Of a stretch of 64,000 bases of DNA, positions 9,512 through 18,612 are shown piece by piece. The notes beneath the pieces are model-generated. The model searched no databases and was not told where the DNA came from. It worked only from the letters and a program-made list of their open reading frames with translations. Source of the DNA: JADJGC01 sp964617645 (GTDB lineage: Bacteria > Zixibacteria > MSB-5A5 > CAIYYT01); the NCBI GenBank assembly GCA_964617645.1, contig CAZTYE010000004.1, positions 186,001 to 250,000 of the forward strand. Reading direction: 5' to 3'. Position numbers and translations under genes: made by a program. Position 1 is the first letter of the stretch; every line of letters starts with the position of its first letter.

Positions 9512-10824
9512 CGCTTGCCCCTGAGCGGCAGCGAGATCGTGAAACACGCGCCGCCTTTAGTGTTATTGGCGGCGCTGATCTGTCCGCCGTGCGCCCTCAT
9601 GATGCTCTCGCAGACGGACAACCCGAGTCCCGTGCCCTTGCCGGCGGCCTTGGTCGTGAAAAACGGCTCAAAGATCTTTGCGAAATTGTCCGCTGGTATG
9701 CCTGGCCCCGTGTCACAAAACGTTAGATTCAAGTGCTGATTCTCCGTGAATCCCGAAATCGTGATCGTGCCGCCGCCGGGCATGAAATCGCAGGCGTTGA
9801 TCATGAGGTTAAGGAAAACTTGCTTGAGTTGCTCCGGCGAAGCGTGCACGTGCGGCAGTGGCGACGAGAATCGCTTATCGATATCGACTCGGCCCTTCTG
9901 CGCATGTAGCGAGAGCAAGAGAATCGTCTCGTCGATGACTTCTTCAACATCGGTCTCGGCGAATCCTTCGTTGCGCGGCCGAAACATGTCGAGCAGCTGC
10001 CGCACGATACTTGCGATGCGATCGACTTCCTCAGTGACAATCTGTACGTTTTCCGTCGGCTTGGCGTGCGCCGCTAGGTCGTCTCGAATCATGAGCAGGT
10101 AATTCTTGATGATCCCAAGCGGATTATTGACTTCGTGTGCCACGCGCGCCGATAGCTGCCCCAGCGCCGCCAGTTTTTCCGCCTGCACCAGTTGCAATTG
10201 CGCCCGTCTCAGTTGTTCGAGCGCTTCCTTCTCGGAGTCGAACAGCCGCGCGTTTTCGACGGCCACCGAGAGCTGGTTGGCCAAAATTGCGAGAAATTCC
10301 AGGTCGTCTTCGAAAAACTCGCTGCCGGAGATCTTCCGCGTCACCGACAACAGCCCGCGCACACGGTTTTGCAGCGACATCGGTATCAGATACTCGCACT
10401 CGATCTGGCCGAGCAGCTCGACTTCGCGATTGCCACTCAGGCGTCGCCTGATTTCCTGCGCCGACAATGGCCGATTATGCAACGTCTGAAACAGCGAAAG
10501 AATCGGGCTTGACTCGCAAATTGTCAGCTTTGCTCCCGGCTCCAACGATAATCCTTTGTGTTTGGCCAGATGCAGATCATCGTTTTCGTGGCTGCGAACA
10601 ATGAAGATCGCCGCGCCATTGACGCCCATTTGACCGATGCAGGTTAAGATAATGCCGTCGAGCAGCGTCTCGGTATTCAACACCGAGTTGAGATGTCGGG
10701 AGATTTCGAAAATCGTGTAAAGATCAAAGATCTTTCGCTTCAAGCGCTTGTTGGCCTCGGTGAGTTCCGCAAGCTGGGTGGGCCGCTCAATCTCGGCATG
10801 GTTCGGCTTCGGTTGTTTAGCCAT
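9508..10824 (-). CDS. GAF-domain sensor histidine kinase
   Basis: A 438-residue cytosolic histidine kinase. A short coiled-coil lead (about 10-40) is followed by a GAF domain (about 40-190), a linker helix rich in E, L, Q and A, the HisKA H-box ARVAHEVNNPLGIIKNYL, and an ATPase domain with QVFLNLMINACDF, DTGPGIP and GTGLGLS. The HEVNNPLGIIKN form of the H-box is typical of NtrB/ZraS-like kinases that pair with sigma-54 activators. This makes the NtrC-type gene at 3731-5179 a candidate partner, though that is inference. It overlaps the hybrid kinase by an ATGA junction at its end and overlaps folC by eight bases at its start, so all three are probably on one transcript. Confidence 0.92.
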   Translation of the reverse strand: MAKQPKPNHAEIERPTQLAELTEANKRLKRKIFDLYTIFEISRHLNSVLNTETLLDGIILTCIGQMGVNGAAIFIVRSHENDDLHLAKHKGLSLEPGAKLTICESSPILSLFQTLHNRPLSAQEIRRRLSGNREVELLGQIECEYLIPMSLQNRVRGLLSVTRKISGSEFFEDDLEFLAILANQLSVAVENARLFDSEKEALEQLRRAQLQLVQAEKLAALGQLSARVAHEVNNPLGIIKNYLLMIRDDLAAHAKPTENVQIVTEEVDRIASIVRQLLDMFRPRNEGFAETDVEEVIDETILLLSLHAQKGRVDIDKRFSSPLPHVHASPEQLKQVFLNLMINACDFMPGGGTITISGFTENQHLNLTFCDTGPGIPADNFAKIFEPFFTTKAAGKGTGLGLSVCESIMRAHGGQISAANNTKGGACFTISLPLRGKR

Positions 10825-12139
10825 TCAATAGAGTAATATCGGCAGTTTGCAGTTTTAGTTGTCCGCGATCGCGCAATCGGTGCAATACGGGAATCACCTC
10901 ACCGATCATGTACTGCGACCCGCACACCAACAACACGTCATCGCGCCGCGTCAACTGCAGAGCGCGCATGACGGCATCGCGGATCTTCCGCTGCACGTCG
11001 AAATCAACGCCGGCCGCAACCGCCGCCCAAATGACACCCTCAATTTCCGCCGCCCGATTCGACGGCGGAATCGTAATCACCGCCCGGCGCGTAATCGGTG
11101 CCAATATTCGCATGATCTCGTCGTGATCCGGTCGTTCTAAGAATCCACACAGCAATACGGCGCGCCGGTTCGGATATACGGCGCGAAATGTGCCGGACAA
11201 TGCGCGCATCCCGTCCGCGTTGTGCGCAGCGTCGAGCACGATCACCGGCCGCTTGCTGACGATTTGAAACCGTGCCGGCCAGCGGCTGCCGCGAATTCCT
11301 CGTCTCACCGCGCCGTCAGATATTCTAAGGCCGCGTTTTCTCAAAACTTCCACGCTTTTCAACACCACGGCCAGATTGCGCAGTTGGTGTTCACCGATCA
11401 AGGGTGATATCAGACGCTTGGTCCCGGAGCCGTTCAGCATCGCATCAATCGCCATCTCACCGCCGCGGATCTGGTAGTCGGCCTTCAGCGGTTTCGAGCG
11501 AGTGAGCGACGATCCGCGCTCCATGCACACACCCCGGAAATAACTCACGAGCTCCGGGCGCTGCTCGCCCGAAACCAGCGGCACCGCAGGTTTGATGATT
11601 CCCGCTTTCTCGCGAGCAATGTGCTGGAGAGTTGGCCCGAGTATTTTCGTATGATCGAGGTCGATGTGCGTGATTATCGACAAAAGCGGATTGAGCACGT
11701 TGGTTGCGTCAAGTCGACCACCGAGTCCGACTTCAACGACCGCGTAATCGACTTGCTTTTTGCGAAAATACCAGAAGGCCAGTGCCGTAGAAATCTCAAA
11801 AAATGTGATTCGGGCGTCGATGATAAATTGCCGGTTGCCGGCCACAAACTCCGCCAGCGAACGCTTGTCGATGGCCCCTTCGTGAGTTCGCACCCGCTCG
11901 CGGAAATCAACGAGGTGCGGTGACGTAAACATCCCGACCTTGTATCCCTGCGCCTTCAAGACCGAAAACAACATCGCGCTGACCGAACCTTTGCCGTTCG
12001 TGCCGGCCACGTGAATGGACTGGAATTCGCGCTCCGGATTGCCGAGATGCGCCAGAAAGCGCGTGATATTGTCGAGTCCCATCTTGATCCCGAAAAGTTC
12101 GAGATTGAAGATGAATTTCAGCGCATCATTGTAGCGCAT
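10817..12139 (-). CDS. folC: Bifunctional folylpolyglutamate/dihydrofolate synthase
   Basis: A 440-residue Mur-ligase-family enzyme that adds glutamate to dihydropteroate and to tetrahydrofolates. The P-loop HVAGTNGKGSVSAML is at about 43-57. DLDHTKILG and REKAGIIKP follow in the usual places, and the C-terminal ligase domain contains LDAAHNADGM. Length and motif order agree with bacterial FolC. It lies directly after accD (three bases), as in gamma-proteobacterial accD-folC pairs, and overlaps the GAF kinase downstream. The linkage to fatty acid and tRNA-modification genes looks like a housekeeping operon rather than a folate operon. Confidence 0.95.
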   Translation of the reverse strand: MRYNDALKFIFNLELFGIKMGLDNITRFLAHLGNPEREFQSIHVAGTNGKGSVSAMLFSVLKAQGYKVGMFTSPHLVDFRERVRTHEGAIDKRSLAEFVAGNRQFIIDARITFFEISTALAFWYFRKKQVDYAVVEVGLGGRLDATNVLNPLLSIITHIDLDHTKILGPTLQHIAREKAGIIKPAVPLVSGEQRPELVSYFRGVCMERGSSLTRSKPLKADYQIRGGEMAIDAMLNGSGTKRLISPLIGEHQLRNLAVVLKSVEVLRKRGLRISDGAVRRGIRGSRWPARFQIVSKRPVIVLDAAHNADGMRALSGTFRAVYPNRRAVLLCGFLERPDHDEIMRILAPITRRAVITIPPSNRAAEIEGVIWAAVAAGVDFDVQRKIRDAVMRALQLTRRDDVLLVCGSQYMIGEVIPVLHRLRDRGQLKLQTADITLLNG

Positions 12140-12142
12140 AGA

Positions 12143-12979
12143 CTATGGCGTGAAATAATCAAGCAACAGCGCCACAGAACTGCGAAGTTCGTGGCGGTGA
12201 ACAATCTTGTCGAGGAATCCGTGTTCGAGGAAGAACTCGGAAGTCTGGAAGTTTTCGGGCAGCTTCTGACCGATGGTCTGTTCGATAACCCGCCGACCCG
12301 CGAATCCCAACAGCGCACCCGGCTCGGCGATGATCACATCGCCGAGCGAAGCGTAGCTCGCCATCACGCCGGCCGTCGTCGGATTGGTGAGAATCGAGAT
12401 ATACGGCGTCTTTGTCTCCGAGAGTCGCGCCAGCAATCCCGAGGTCTTCGCCATCTGCAGCAGCGAAAGAATGCCCTCCTGCATGCGCGCGCCGCCGGAA
12501 CACGAAACCACAATCAACGGGATGCGATGCACTAACGCTCGTTCGATCGTCCGCGCGATGACTTCGCCGACAACCGAGCCCATACTGCCGCCGACGAACG
12601 AAAAGTCCATGACTGCAAAGGAGACCTCGCGACCGTCGATTTTGCCGATCCCCGAAGCAACCGCATCATTGCGTCCCGACTTACGCCGCGCCTCCGCAAT
12701 GCGGTCGGGATAGCGCTTCGAATCACGGAACTGCAGCGGATCAAGCGACACCAGATTCTGGTCTTCTTCGTTGAAGGAATCCTTATCGAGAAGGATGTCA
12801 ATGTAGTCCGTCGCGCGAATCCGAAAATGGTAGGAGCATTTCGAACAGACCCACAGCGTCTTCTCCAGTTCGCGCACGTAGATGATTTCGCCGCAGGAAT
12901 TGCACTTGGTCCAGAGTCCGTCGGGAATCTCCTTGCGCTCGGTCGGCGGCGGCGCCGGTTTGCGTTTGAACCATTCCAT
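12143..12979 (-). CDS. accD: Acetyl-CoA carboxylase carboxyltransferase subunit beta
   Basis: Beta subunit of the carboxyltransferase half of acetyl-CoA carboxylase, 278 residues. The N-terminal four-cysteine zinc ribbon is present (CNSCGE and CSKC, about residues 25-50). The crotonase-like core contains SCSGGARMQEG and TNPTTAGVMASYA, which are hallmarks of AccD. I chose ATG at 12979, preceded by GGAGAAG at suitable spacing. A GTG at 12985 is in frame but crowded. The start follows the tsaB-rimI stop by two bases. The partner accA is not in this window. Confidence 0.96.
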   Translation of the reverse strand: MEWFKRKPAPPPTERKEIPDGLWTKCNSCGEIIYVRELEKTLWVCSKCSYHFRIRATDYIDILLDKDSFNEEDQNLVSLDPLQFRDSKRYPDRIAEARRKSGRNDAVASGIGKIDGREVSFAVMDFSFVGGSMGSVVGEVIARTIERALVHRIPLIVVSCSGGARMQEGILSLLQMAKTSGLLARLSETKTPYISILTNPTTAGVMASYASLGDVIIAEPGALLGFAGRRVIEQTIGQKLPENFQTSEFFLEHGFLDKIVHRHELRSSVALLLDYFTP

Positions 12980-12981
12980 CG

Positions 12982-14070
12982 TCACTTCTCCAGATTGTGC
13001 ACCATCGTCAGCGAGTCCTCCGGCGGCTTTGTATAAAAACCCGCACGGCGCGTCAGCGTCGCGAAACCGTAGCGCTCGTAAAACCGAATCGCCTTCTCGT
13101 TGGACACTCGCACATCAAGCGCCATCGCCCGAATTTGCCGCTGCTGCAACCGCTGACTTAGTTCGTCGAGCAGGCGCTGCCCCATCCCTTGCGAACGGTG
13201 TGCGGCGGCAACCGCAATATTGGCAATATAACCATAATCATCAAGCGCAATACATATAAGATATCCGATGCATCGCCCTCCTCGGACCGCGGCCAGTGTC
13301 ACGATATTCGGATTGGCGATATCGGCGGCAAAATTCTCGCGCTCCCAGGGATCCGCGAACGCGCTCCGCTCGATTTCCAATACGTCGTCCATGTGCCCGA
13401 GCGCCAAATCGGTCACCACCGTGGCTGTCGTGTCGCGCTTGTACTCTGGCGCCGCACGCAGTAATCGGTCGACATCCAGATTCACCGGATCCAAAGGCTC
13501 AAAGCGGATGCGGTGCCGGGCGATCAATTGTGCCATATCTCCGCCCGACCAGACCGCCGAATCGGAAAAGCTCAACTTGGTTTCCTCTCGATCCGCCAGC
13601 TGCGCCAGCCGTTCACAGCCGGGACCGACGAATAATCGACGACTCTCCCGCGCCACGATATCGGAGAACTTCATTATCTCGATCTCGACTCCACGCCGCG
13701 AAACATAGAATTCATCGCCCCGGCAGTGAATCACCATCACTGGTTCGTCCTCAAGATAACTCCAGTGCAGCCGCGCCAGATCGACGTTACCGACCGCCAA
13801 TACCCGCTTGTCCCACGCTCGTCCCAGACCCAATGCCGTCGCGATACCCACGCGCAAACCGGTAAACGACCCCGGTCCGGTCAAGACCGCCAGGTTGCCA
13901 ATCTGCGCCGGGGTCAACTTGGCGTCGCGAAGTACGCTGTCGATGGCTTTCAGAATCAGCTCCGAGTGCCGACGGTCGCCGGCGCCGTTGAATTCGCCGA
14001 TGCTGCCTTCAGCGTTCGCCAAACCAATCGCCAATCGATCCGAAGAGGTGTCAATTGCGAGAATCGTCAT
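12982..14070 (-). CDS. tsaB-rimI: TsaB-RimI fusion: t6A biosynthesis protein and ribosomal protein acetyltransferase
   Basis: A 362-residue fusion. The N-terminal part (about 1-215) is TsaB: ILAIDTSS start, LTGPGSFTGLRVGIATA, and the family's degenerate ASKHA fold. It acts with TsaD and TsaE to make N6-threonylcarbamoyladenosine on tRNA. The C-terminal part (about 220-362) is a GNAT acetyltransferase of the RimI type with ERSAFADPWERENF, IANIAVAAAHRSQGMGQ (the acetyl-CoA loop) and the ending FYERYGF. In many bacteria tsaB and rimI are separate neighbours; here no stop or frameshift divides them. The start at 14070 is the canonical TsaB start and overlaps tsaE by 20 bases. Confidence 0.93.
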   Translation of the reverse strand: MTILAIDTSSDRLAIGLANAEGSIGEFNGAGDRRHSELILKAIDSVLRDAKLTPAQIGNLAVLTGPGSFTGLRVGIATALGLGRAWDKRVLAVGNVDLARLHWSYLEDEPVMVIHCRGDEFYVSRRGVEIEIMKFSDIVARESRRLFVGPGCERLAQLADREETKLSFSDSAVWSGGDMAQLIARHRIRFEPLDPVNLDVDRLLRAAPEYKRDTTATVVTDLALGHMDDVLEIERSAFADPWERENFAADIANPNIVTLAAVRGGRCIGYLICIALDDYGYIANIAVAAAHRSQGMGQRLLDELSQRLQQRQIRAMALDVRVSNEKAIRFYERYGFATLTRRAGFYTKPPEDSLTMVHNLEK

Positions 14071-14494
14071 CGTCAATCCGTTCGATCTCAATCGCGCGCC
14101 GATCTTCGTCGACGACAACCAGTCGCACTTCCCAGCGCCGCGACGGCGCGATTGCGCTACACTTTTCTGCCCACTCGACCAGCACGATGCCATCGTTGTC
14201 GAAGCACTCTTCAAGTCCGACGTCGATCAAGTCGCTGTCGCCGCCGATGCGATAGAGGTCAAAGTGATAGATCCGCGGCTGCGTCGGATACACGTTGACC
14301 AGCGCAAATGTCGGCGAGCTGACTTGGAGCTTAGCATCAAATACCTGCATCATCCCGCGAATGAACGTCGTCTTGCCGGCGCCCAACTCGCCAAAAAACA
14401 GCACCACGTCTCCGGCGTGCAACCGCGCCGCCAGCTGGCGTGCAACGCTAAGCGTTTCTGCTTCCGACTGCGAAGTTAGCTTCTCAATCTGCAT
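14051..14494 (-). CDS. tsaE: tRNA threonylcarbamoyladenosine biosynthesis ATPase TsaE
   Basis: A 147-residue P-loop ATPase of the TsaE (YjeE) family. It recycles the TsaB-TsaD complex in t6A synthesis. Walker A GELGAGKT lies at 35-42, followed by SSPTFALVNVY and the HFDLYRIG motif typical of the family, and a Walker-like DGIVLVEWAEK. It is full length. It starts directly after the PorX-like stop (TAA then ATG with no gap) and overlaps the tsaB-rimI fusion by 20 bases. Two of the tsaBDE functions are therefore made from one stretch of mRNA, while tsaD is absent here. Confidence 0.96.
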   Translation of the reverse strand: MQIEKLTSQSEAETLSVARQLAARLHAGDVVLFFGELGAGKTTFIRGMMQVFDAKLQVSSPTFALVNVYPTQPRIYHFDLYRIGGDSDLIDVGLEECFDNDGIVLVEWAEKCSAIAPSRRWEVRLVVVDEDRRAIEIERIDDDDSRN

Positions 14495-16057
14495 TTACCG
14501 TTTCGGGCGAAGCGTCGCCACCGGCACGATCATCTCTTCCAGCGTGATGCCGCCGTGCTGGAAACTGTTTTGGAATTGCCGGTTGTATTCATTGTAGTTA
14601 GTCGGATAAACAAAATAATAATCTTCCGATGCAATCAAGAACGTCGTCGCCAAATTGAAGCGCGGTAGCCGCCATTCCGGTGGGTTCTTGATCAACAGCG
14701 CCTCCTTGGGATCGCAATTGAGATTGTCGCCGTACTTGTAGCGCAGATTTGATGACGTATCTCGCTTGCCGAAGGCGATCGTTCCGCGCGTTCCGAGCAC
14801 CGAGCCGTGGTCGGTGGTCAGCACGCAAGTCGCGCCAATCTTCGCAGCGTGTTTGACAATGTCGAGCAGCGTCGAATGATTGAACCACGACAGGATCAAC
14901 GACCGGAACGCCGACTCATCCGGCGCCATCTGCTGCAGTGCCCGCGACTGCGAGCGACCGTGCACCAAAATGTCGAGGAAGTTGAACACCACCGCCAGAA
15001 GCGGCACGTTCTGGTAGCTCGACAGTTTCTTGATAAACCCCTCGTCCTCTTTGAGATCAGCCATCTTGAAATACTTTGGTTCGCCCGGCGCCTTGATCTT
15101 GAGGCGCTTGTACTGCTCGATGAGCAGTGTATCCTCGAACCGATTCAGGCTGCGCTCGTCGGCGGTGCCTCCCTCCCAGATCTCCGGCTTGTGCCGTGCC
15201 AGTTCATCGGGAAACATCCCGGAAAACAGCGCGTTGCGCGCGAACGGCGTCGCCGTCGGTAAGATCGAGTAGTAATAGTCGACGCTCACATCGAGATACT
15301 GGGCGATGATCGGCTCGATCACCAGCCACTGGTCAAGCCGCATGCAGTCGACGACGATGAAGAACGTCGGTTTCTTGTCGCTAATCTGCGGCGCCACGAA
15401 TGTCTTGAAGACATTCGGCGAAAGCACCGGCCCGGAATTGGTCCTGAGCCAGTGCGGATAATTGCGTTCGATGTAGCGATAAAACTCAACGTTGAATTCA
15501 CGCTTCTGGCTCTGATGGCTCTGCCGCAATCCGTCATCGTTGATATTATCGAACGCCACATCCCACTGCGCGATTTGGCGGTGAATGTCGACCCAGTCTT
15601 GCGGCTCCAGCGGATCGTAAAGCCGCGACCGCAATTGATTAAAACGCTGCGTGAACTCGCGCGTTACGGCGTCGTTTTGCAGCCGTCGCGAGTCGAGAAT
15701 CTTCTTGGCGACGGCCAACACCTGCGACGGATTTACCGGCTTCACCAGATACTCGGCGATGTTCTTGCCGATCGCCTGATTCATGAGATGCTCTTCTTCC
15801 GACTTGGTGACCATCACCACCGGAATGTGCGGCTTGATTTTCTTCAATTCCTCAAGGGTGGTCAGCCCGTCCATGCCGGGCATCATTTCGTCGAGTAAAA
15901 TCAGGTCGAATGTGCCTTTGGTGACTTCGACGAGCGCGTCCTCGCCCGAGGCGACCGGTGTGATCTTGAAACCCTTGCTCTCAAGAATTATGCGATGTGA
16001 CTCCAGCAGATCGACTTCGTCGTCTACCCAGAGCACGCGTTTAACATCGACGCTCAT
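14495..16057 (-). CDS. porX: PorX-like response regulator with PglZ domain
   Basis: A 520-residue regulator. Receiver domain at 1-125 with DD at 12-13, Asp56 in LILLDEMMPG and a Lys in YLVKPV. A helical linker follows, then a PglZ/alkaline-phosphatase-superfamily domain (about 215-510) with metal-site segments FIVVDCMRLDQW and TTDHGSVLGTRGT. This exact arrangement defines PorX, which in Porphyromonas and Flavobacterium controls the type IX secretion system, and homologues occur across FCB phyla. A PorY-type kinase gene ends five bases upstream. The window also encodes a secreted protein with a T9SS-like C-terminal domain (31164-37040), consistent with such a role, but the link is inferred. 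Confidence 0.88.
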   Translation of the reverse strand: MSVDVKRVLWVDDEVDLLESHRIILESKGFKITPVASGEDALVEVTKGTFDLILLDEMMPGMDGLTTLEELKKIKPHIPVVMVTKSEEEHLMNQAIGKNIAEYLVKPVNPSQVLAVAKKILDSRRLQNDAVTREFTQRFNQLRSRLYDPLEPQDWVDIHRQIAQWDVAFDNINDDGLRQSHQSQKREFNVEFYRYIERNYPHWLRTNSGPVLSPNVFKTFVAPQISDKKPTFFIVVDCMRLDQWLVIEPIIAQYLDVSVDYYYSILPTATPFARNALFSGMFPDELARHKPEIWEGGTADERSLNRFEDTLLIEQYKRLKIKAPGEPKYFKMADLKEDEGFIKKLSSYQNVPLLAVVFNFLDILVHGRSQSRALQQMAPDESAFRSLILSWFNHSTLLDIVKHAAKIGATCVLTTDHGSVLGTRGTIAFGKRDTSSNLRYKYGDNLNCDPKEALLIKNPPEWRLPRFNLATTFLIASEDYYFVYPTNYNEYNRQFQNSFQHGGITLEEMIVPVATLRPKR

Positions 16058-16062
16058 GCCGA

Positions 16063-17334
16063 TTATCCTTTCTGCTCGGCCGCGAGCGGAACATGATTCA
16101 ATGTCAGCTGGAAGGTCGTGCGCTGGTTCGGCACGGACTCCTTGAGTTCAATGCGCCCGCCGTGGTACTCCTGCACGATCCGTCGCGCCAGCGTCAGACC
16201 CAGGCCCCAGCCGCGCTTTTTCGTCGTAAACCCGGTATGGAAGATCCTGGCCTGATGCTTCGGCGGAATCCCCGGCCCGTTATCAGTTACGGATACGGTT
16301 GCCGCCTTGCCGTCGGCGCTCAGCCCCGTTCGCACAATGATCTCACCGCTCTTTTGATCGCAGGCCTGCATGCTGTTCTTGATCAAATTCTCGATCACCC
16401 ACGTAAACAACTCCGGATTGACGGCGGCGCTGACCTCGGCGCCCGGCTCGAATCGCAGCGCGATGCCCTTTCCGTGGTGCGGTAATCGCTGGCTGTAATA
16501 GCTCACCACTTCATGGACCAAGGGATTGATCAAATGCGGCGTCGTCTCCGGCACCGAGCCGATTTGTCCGAAGCGATTCGCGACGCGGTCGAGCCGGCCA
16601 AGATCGTTGCGCATTTTCTCGAGTATGCCGTTCAGTCCGTTGCCATGCGCCATCGTGCTCGATAAGCGACCATCCCGGGCTTCCGACTCAAGTAATTCTA
16701 ACCAGCCCATGAGCGAAGTCAGCGGCGTCCCCAATTGATGCGCGGTTTCTTTTGCCATGCCGACCCAGATATTGCGCTGCTCGGCGCGCTGGATATTGCG
16801 AAAACCCACGAACCCGACGATCAGAAACACGCCAACAACCGCGATCTCAATCAGCGGCATCAACTGCAACTGCCGAACCAGTGGCGGATAGTCAAAGAGA
16901 ATATACTGAATCACTTGCCCGTCCCACGACACCGAAGTCTGCTGGTCGTCATCCAAGAGTTGGTCGCGATACTTAAGTATCTTGGCGCGCGCCGCCGCCG
17001 AAGTATCATTATCCGCGATATTGGGAATGCGCGCCCAGAGAACCGGCTCGCGCTTATGATCGGTGACGATAATCGGAAAGTAAGCCTTCTGAATGATCTC
17101 CTCAAAAATCACCTGATTGACGCGCGGTGAAGAATCCTCTGCACCCGCCAGCTCCCACAACTTCGCCCACATGCGAACGTCGCGCTTGATATTCTCCTGC
17201 AGGCCGTTGATCAAAAACTGCGTGTAAATCATGAACAGCGCGGCCACGGCAACCGTGCCGAGAAACACGAACGCTTTGAAAACGCCCGGCAACGAAGTGT
17301 GTCCGGCTTGATTGGCCATAAGCGTTTCGGTCAT
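16063..17334 (-). CDS. porY: PorY-like membrane sensor histidine kinase
   Basis: A 423-residue membrane histidine kinase. One helix at about 18-42 and a second at about 160-180 (EIAVVGVFLIVGFVGF) flank a short extracytoplasmic sensor region. The H-box MAKETAHQLGTPLTSLMGWL is of the HQLGTPL kind found in PorY and related FCB kinases. ATPase boxes are ELFTWVIENLIKNSMQA, DNGPGIP and GWGLGLTLA. The ATG overlaps the serS stop (ATGA), and the PorX-like gene follows five bases after its stop, so the two form a pair. An internal ATG at 17319 is an alternative start. It probably phosphorylates the adjacent PorX-like protein. Confidence 0.9.
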   Translation of the reverse strand: MTETLMANQAGHTSLPGVFKAFVFLGTVAVAALFMIYTQFLINGLQENIKRDVRMWAKLWELAGAEDSSPRVNQVIFEEIIQKAYFPIIVTDHKREPVLWARIPNIADNDTSAAARAKILKYRDQLLDDDQQTSVSWDGQVIQYILFDYPPLVRQLQLMPLIEIAVVGVFLIVGFVGFRNIQRAEQRNIWVGMAKETAHQLGTPLTSLMGWLELLESEARDGRLSSTMAHGNGLNGILEKMRNDLGRLDRVANRFGQIGSVPETTPHLINPLVHEVVSYYSQRLPHHGKGIALRFEPGAEVSAAVNPELFTWVIENLIKNSMQACDQKSGEIIVRTGLSADGKAATVSVTDNGPGIPPKHQARIFHTGFTTKKRGWGLGLTLARRIVQEYHGGRIELKESVPNQRTTFQLTLNHVPLAAEQKG

Positions 17335-18599
17335 CCTATGATTTCAAGGCCGCGCATGTACGGCCGCAGAACCTCCGGCACAACGATTCTACCGTCGGCG
17401 GTCTGATAGTTCTCGATAATGGCGATAACCGTCCGCGGCAGCGCCAGCCCGGAACCGTTGAGCGTGTGCGGAAATTGCGGTTTTTCGCCTTCCGCCGGGC
17501 GAAATCGCAGGTTCATGCGGCGGCTCTGGAAGTCGCCGAAATTCGAGCACGACGACACTTCGAGGTACTTTCCCACTCCCGGCGCCCACACCTCAAGGTC
17601 ATAGCAGCGATTGGCGGCGAACGACAGATCGCCGGACGCCAACTCATTCACTCGATAATGCAACCCCAACGATTGCAAAATCGCTTCGGCGTGGCTCGTT
17701 ATAACATCGAGCTCTCGTTCGGAATCCTCGGGCCGTACTATTCGCACCATCTCCACTTTGTCAAATTGATGAACGCGAATCAGCCCGCGCGTATCTTTGC
17801 CGGCGGCGCCGGCTTCGCGCCGAAAACAAGGCGTATAGGCAACCATGTACATCGGCACCTGCTGCGGCGACAGAATCTCATTGGCGTAAATGTTGGTTAC
17901 CGGTACTTCGGCCGTCGGCACCAGCCAAAGCGATTTGTCCGCAAGCTGGTACATATCCTCCGACATTTTCGGCAATTGGCCGGTTCCGGTCATCGTCACT
18001 GAACTAACCATGAACGGCGGAAACACTTCCCGGTAACCGTGCTGCGTGACGTGAAAATCGATAAAGAAATTGATCAGCGCGCGTTCGAGCATTGCCCCAA
18101 CGCCGGTGTAAAGAATGAACCCCGATCCGGAGATTTTCGCTCCCCGCTCAAGATCAAACAGTCCGAGCTTTGCTCCCAGGTCCCAGTGCGCTTGCGGCGC
18201 AAATTCAAACTTCGGCTGCTCGCCCCAATGACGCCGGATCTGATTCGCGCTCTCGTCGCCAACCGGTATCGCTTCGTGCGGCAGATTCGGTATCCACAGC
18301 AACTGCACATTGAGATCGTCCTCAATCTTTCGCAATCGCTCTTCATCCATCTTAATCTGATCGCCGACTTTCTGCATCGCCGCGATTGGCGCGGCAGCAT
18401 CCTGTTTGTTCTTTTTGAGCACTGCGATTTCTGCCGTTACTTTGTTGCGTTGCTCGCGCAGGGCCTCAAGGCCGGTGATAATCTCTCGCCGGACTCGGTC
18501 CGTTTCGAGCAACTGGTCGATATCAACCTGGCTGTTCTTGTTGGCGACGCCGCGCTTGACTCGATCGGCGTTTTCCCGTATGAATTTCAGATCAAGCAT
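17331..18599 (-). CDS. serS: Seryl-tRNA synthetase
   Basis: A 422-residue class II aminoacyl-tRNA synthetase that charges tRNA-Ser. The N-terminal tRNA-binding coiled coil spans about 30-105. The catalytic domain has motif 2 (FRREAGAAGKDTRGLIRVHQ) and motif 3 (NGSGLALPRTVIAIIEN), and the usual PTAEVPVTN substrate segment. It is complete and of ordinary length. It follows the capD-like gene by 13 bases and its stop overlaps the PorY-like start, so it sits between envelope and signalling genes on the same strand. Confidence 0.97.
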   Translation of the reverse strand: MLDLKFIRENADRVKRGVANKNSQVDIDQLLETDRVRREIITGLEALREQRNKVTAEIAVLKKNKQDAAAPIAAMQKVGDQIKMDEERLRKIEDDLNVQLLWIPNLPHEAIPVGDESANQIRRHWGEQPKFEFAPQAHWDLGAKLGLFDLERGAKISGSGFILYTGVGAMLERALINFFIDFHVTQHGYREVFPPFMVSSVTMTGTGQLPKMSEDMYQLADKSLWLVPTAEVPVTNIYANEILSPQQVPMYMVAYTPCFRREAGAAGKDTRGLIRVHQFDKVEMVRIVRPEDSERELDVITSHAEAILQSLGLHYRVNELASGDLSFAANRCYDLEVWAPGVGKYLEVSSCSNFGDFQSRRMNLRFRPAEGEKPQFPHTLNGSGLALPRTVIAIIENYQTADGRIVVPEVLRPYMRGLEIIG

Positions 18600-18612
18600 T
18601 GTCGGTACTTCC

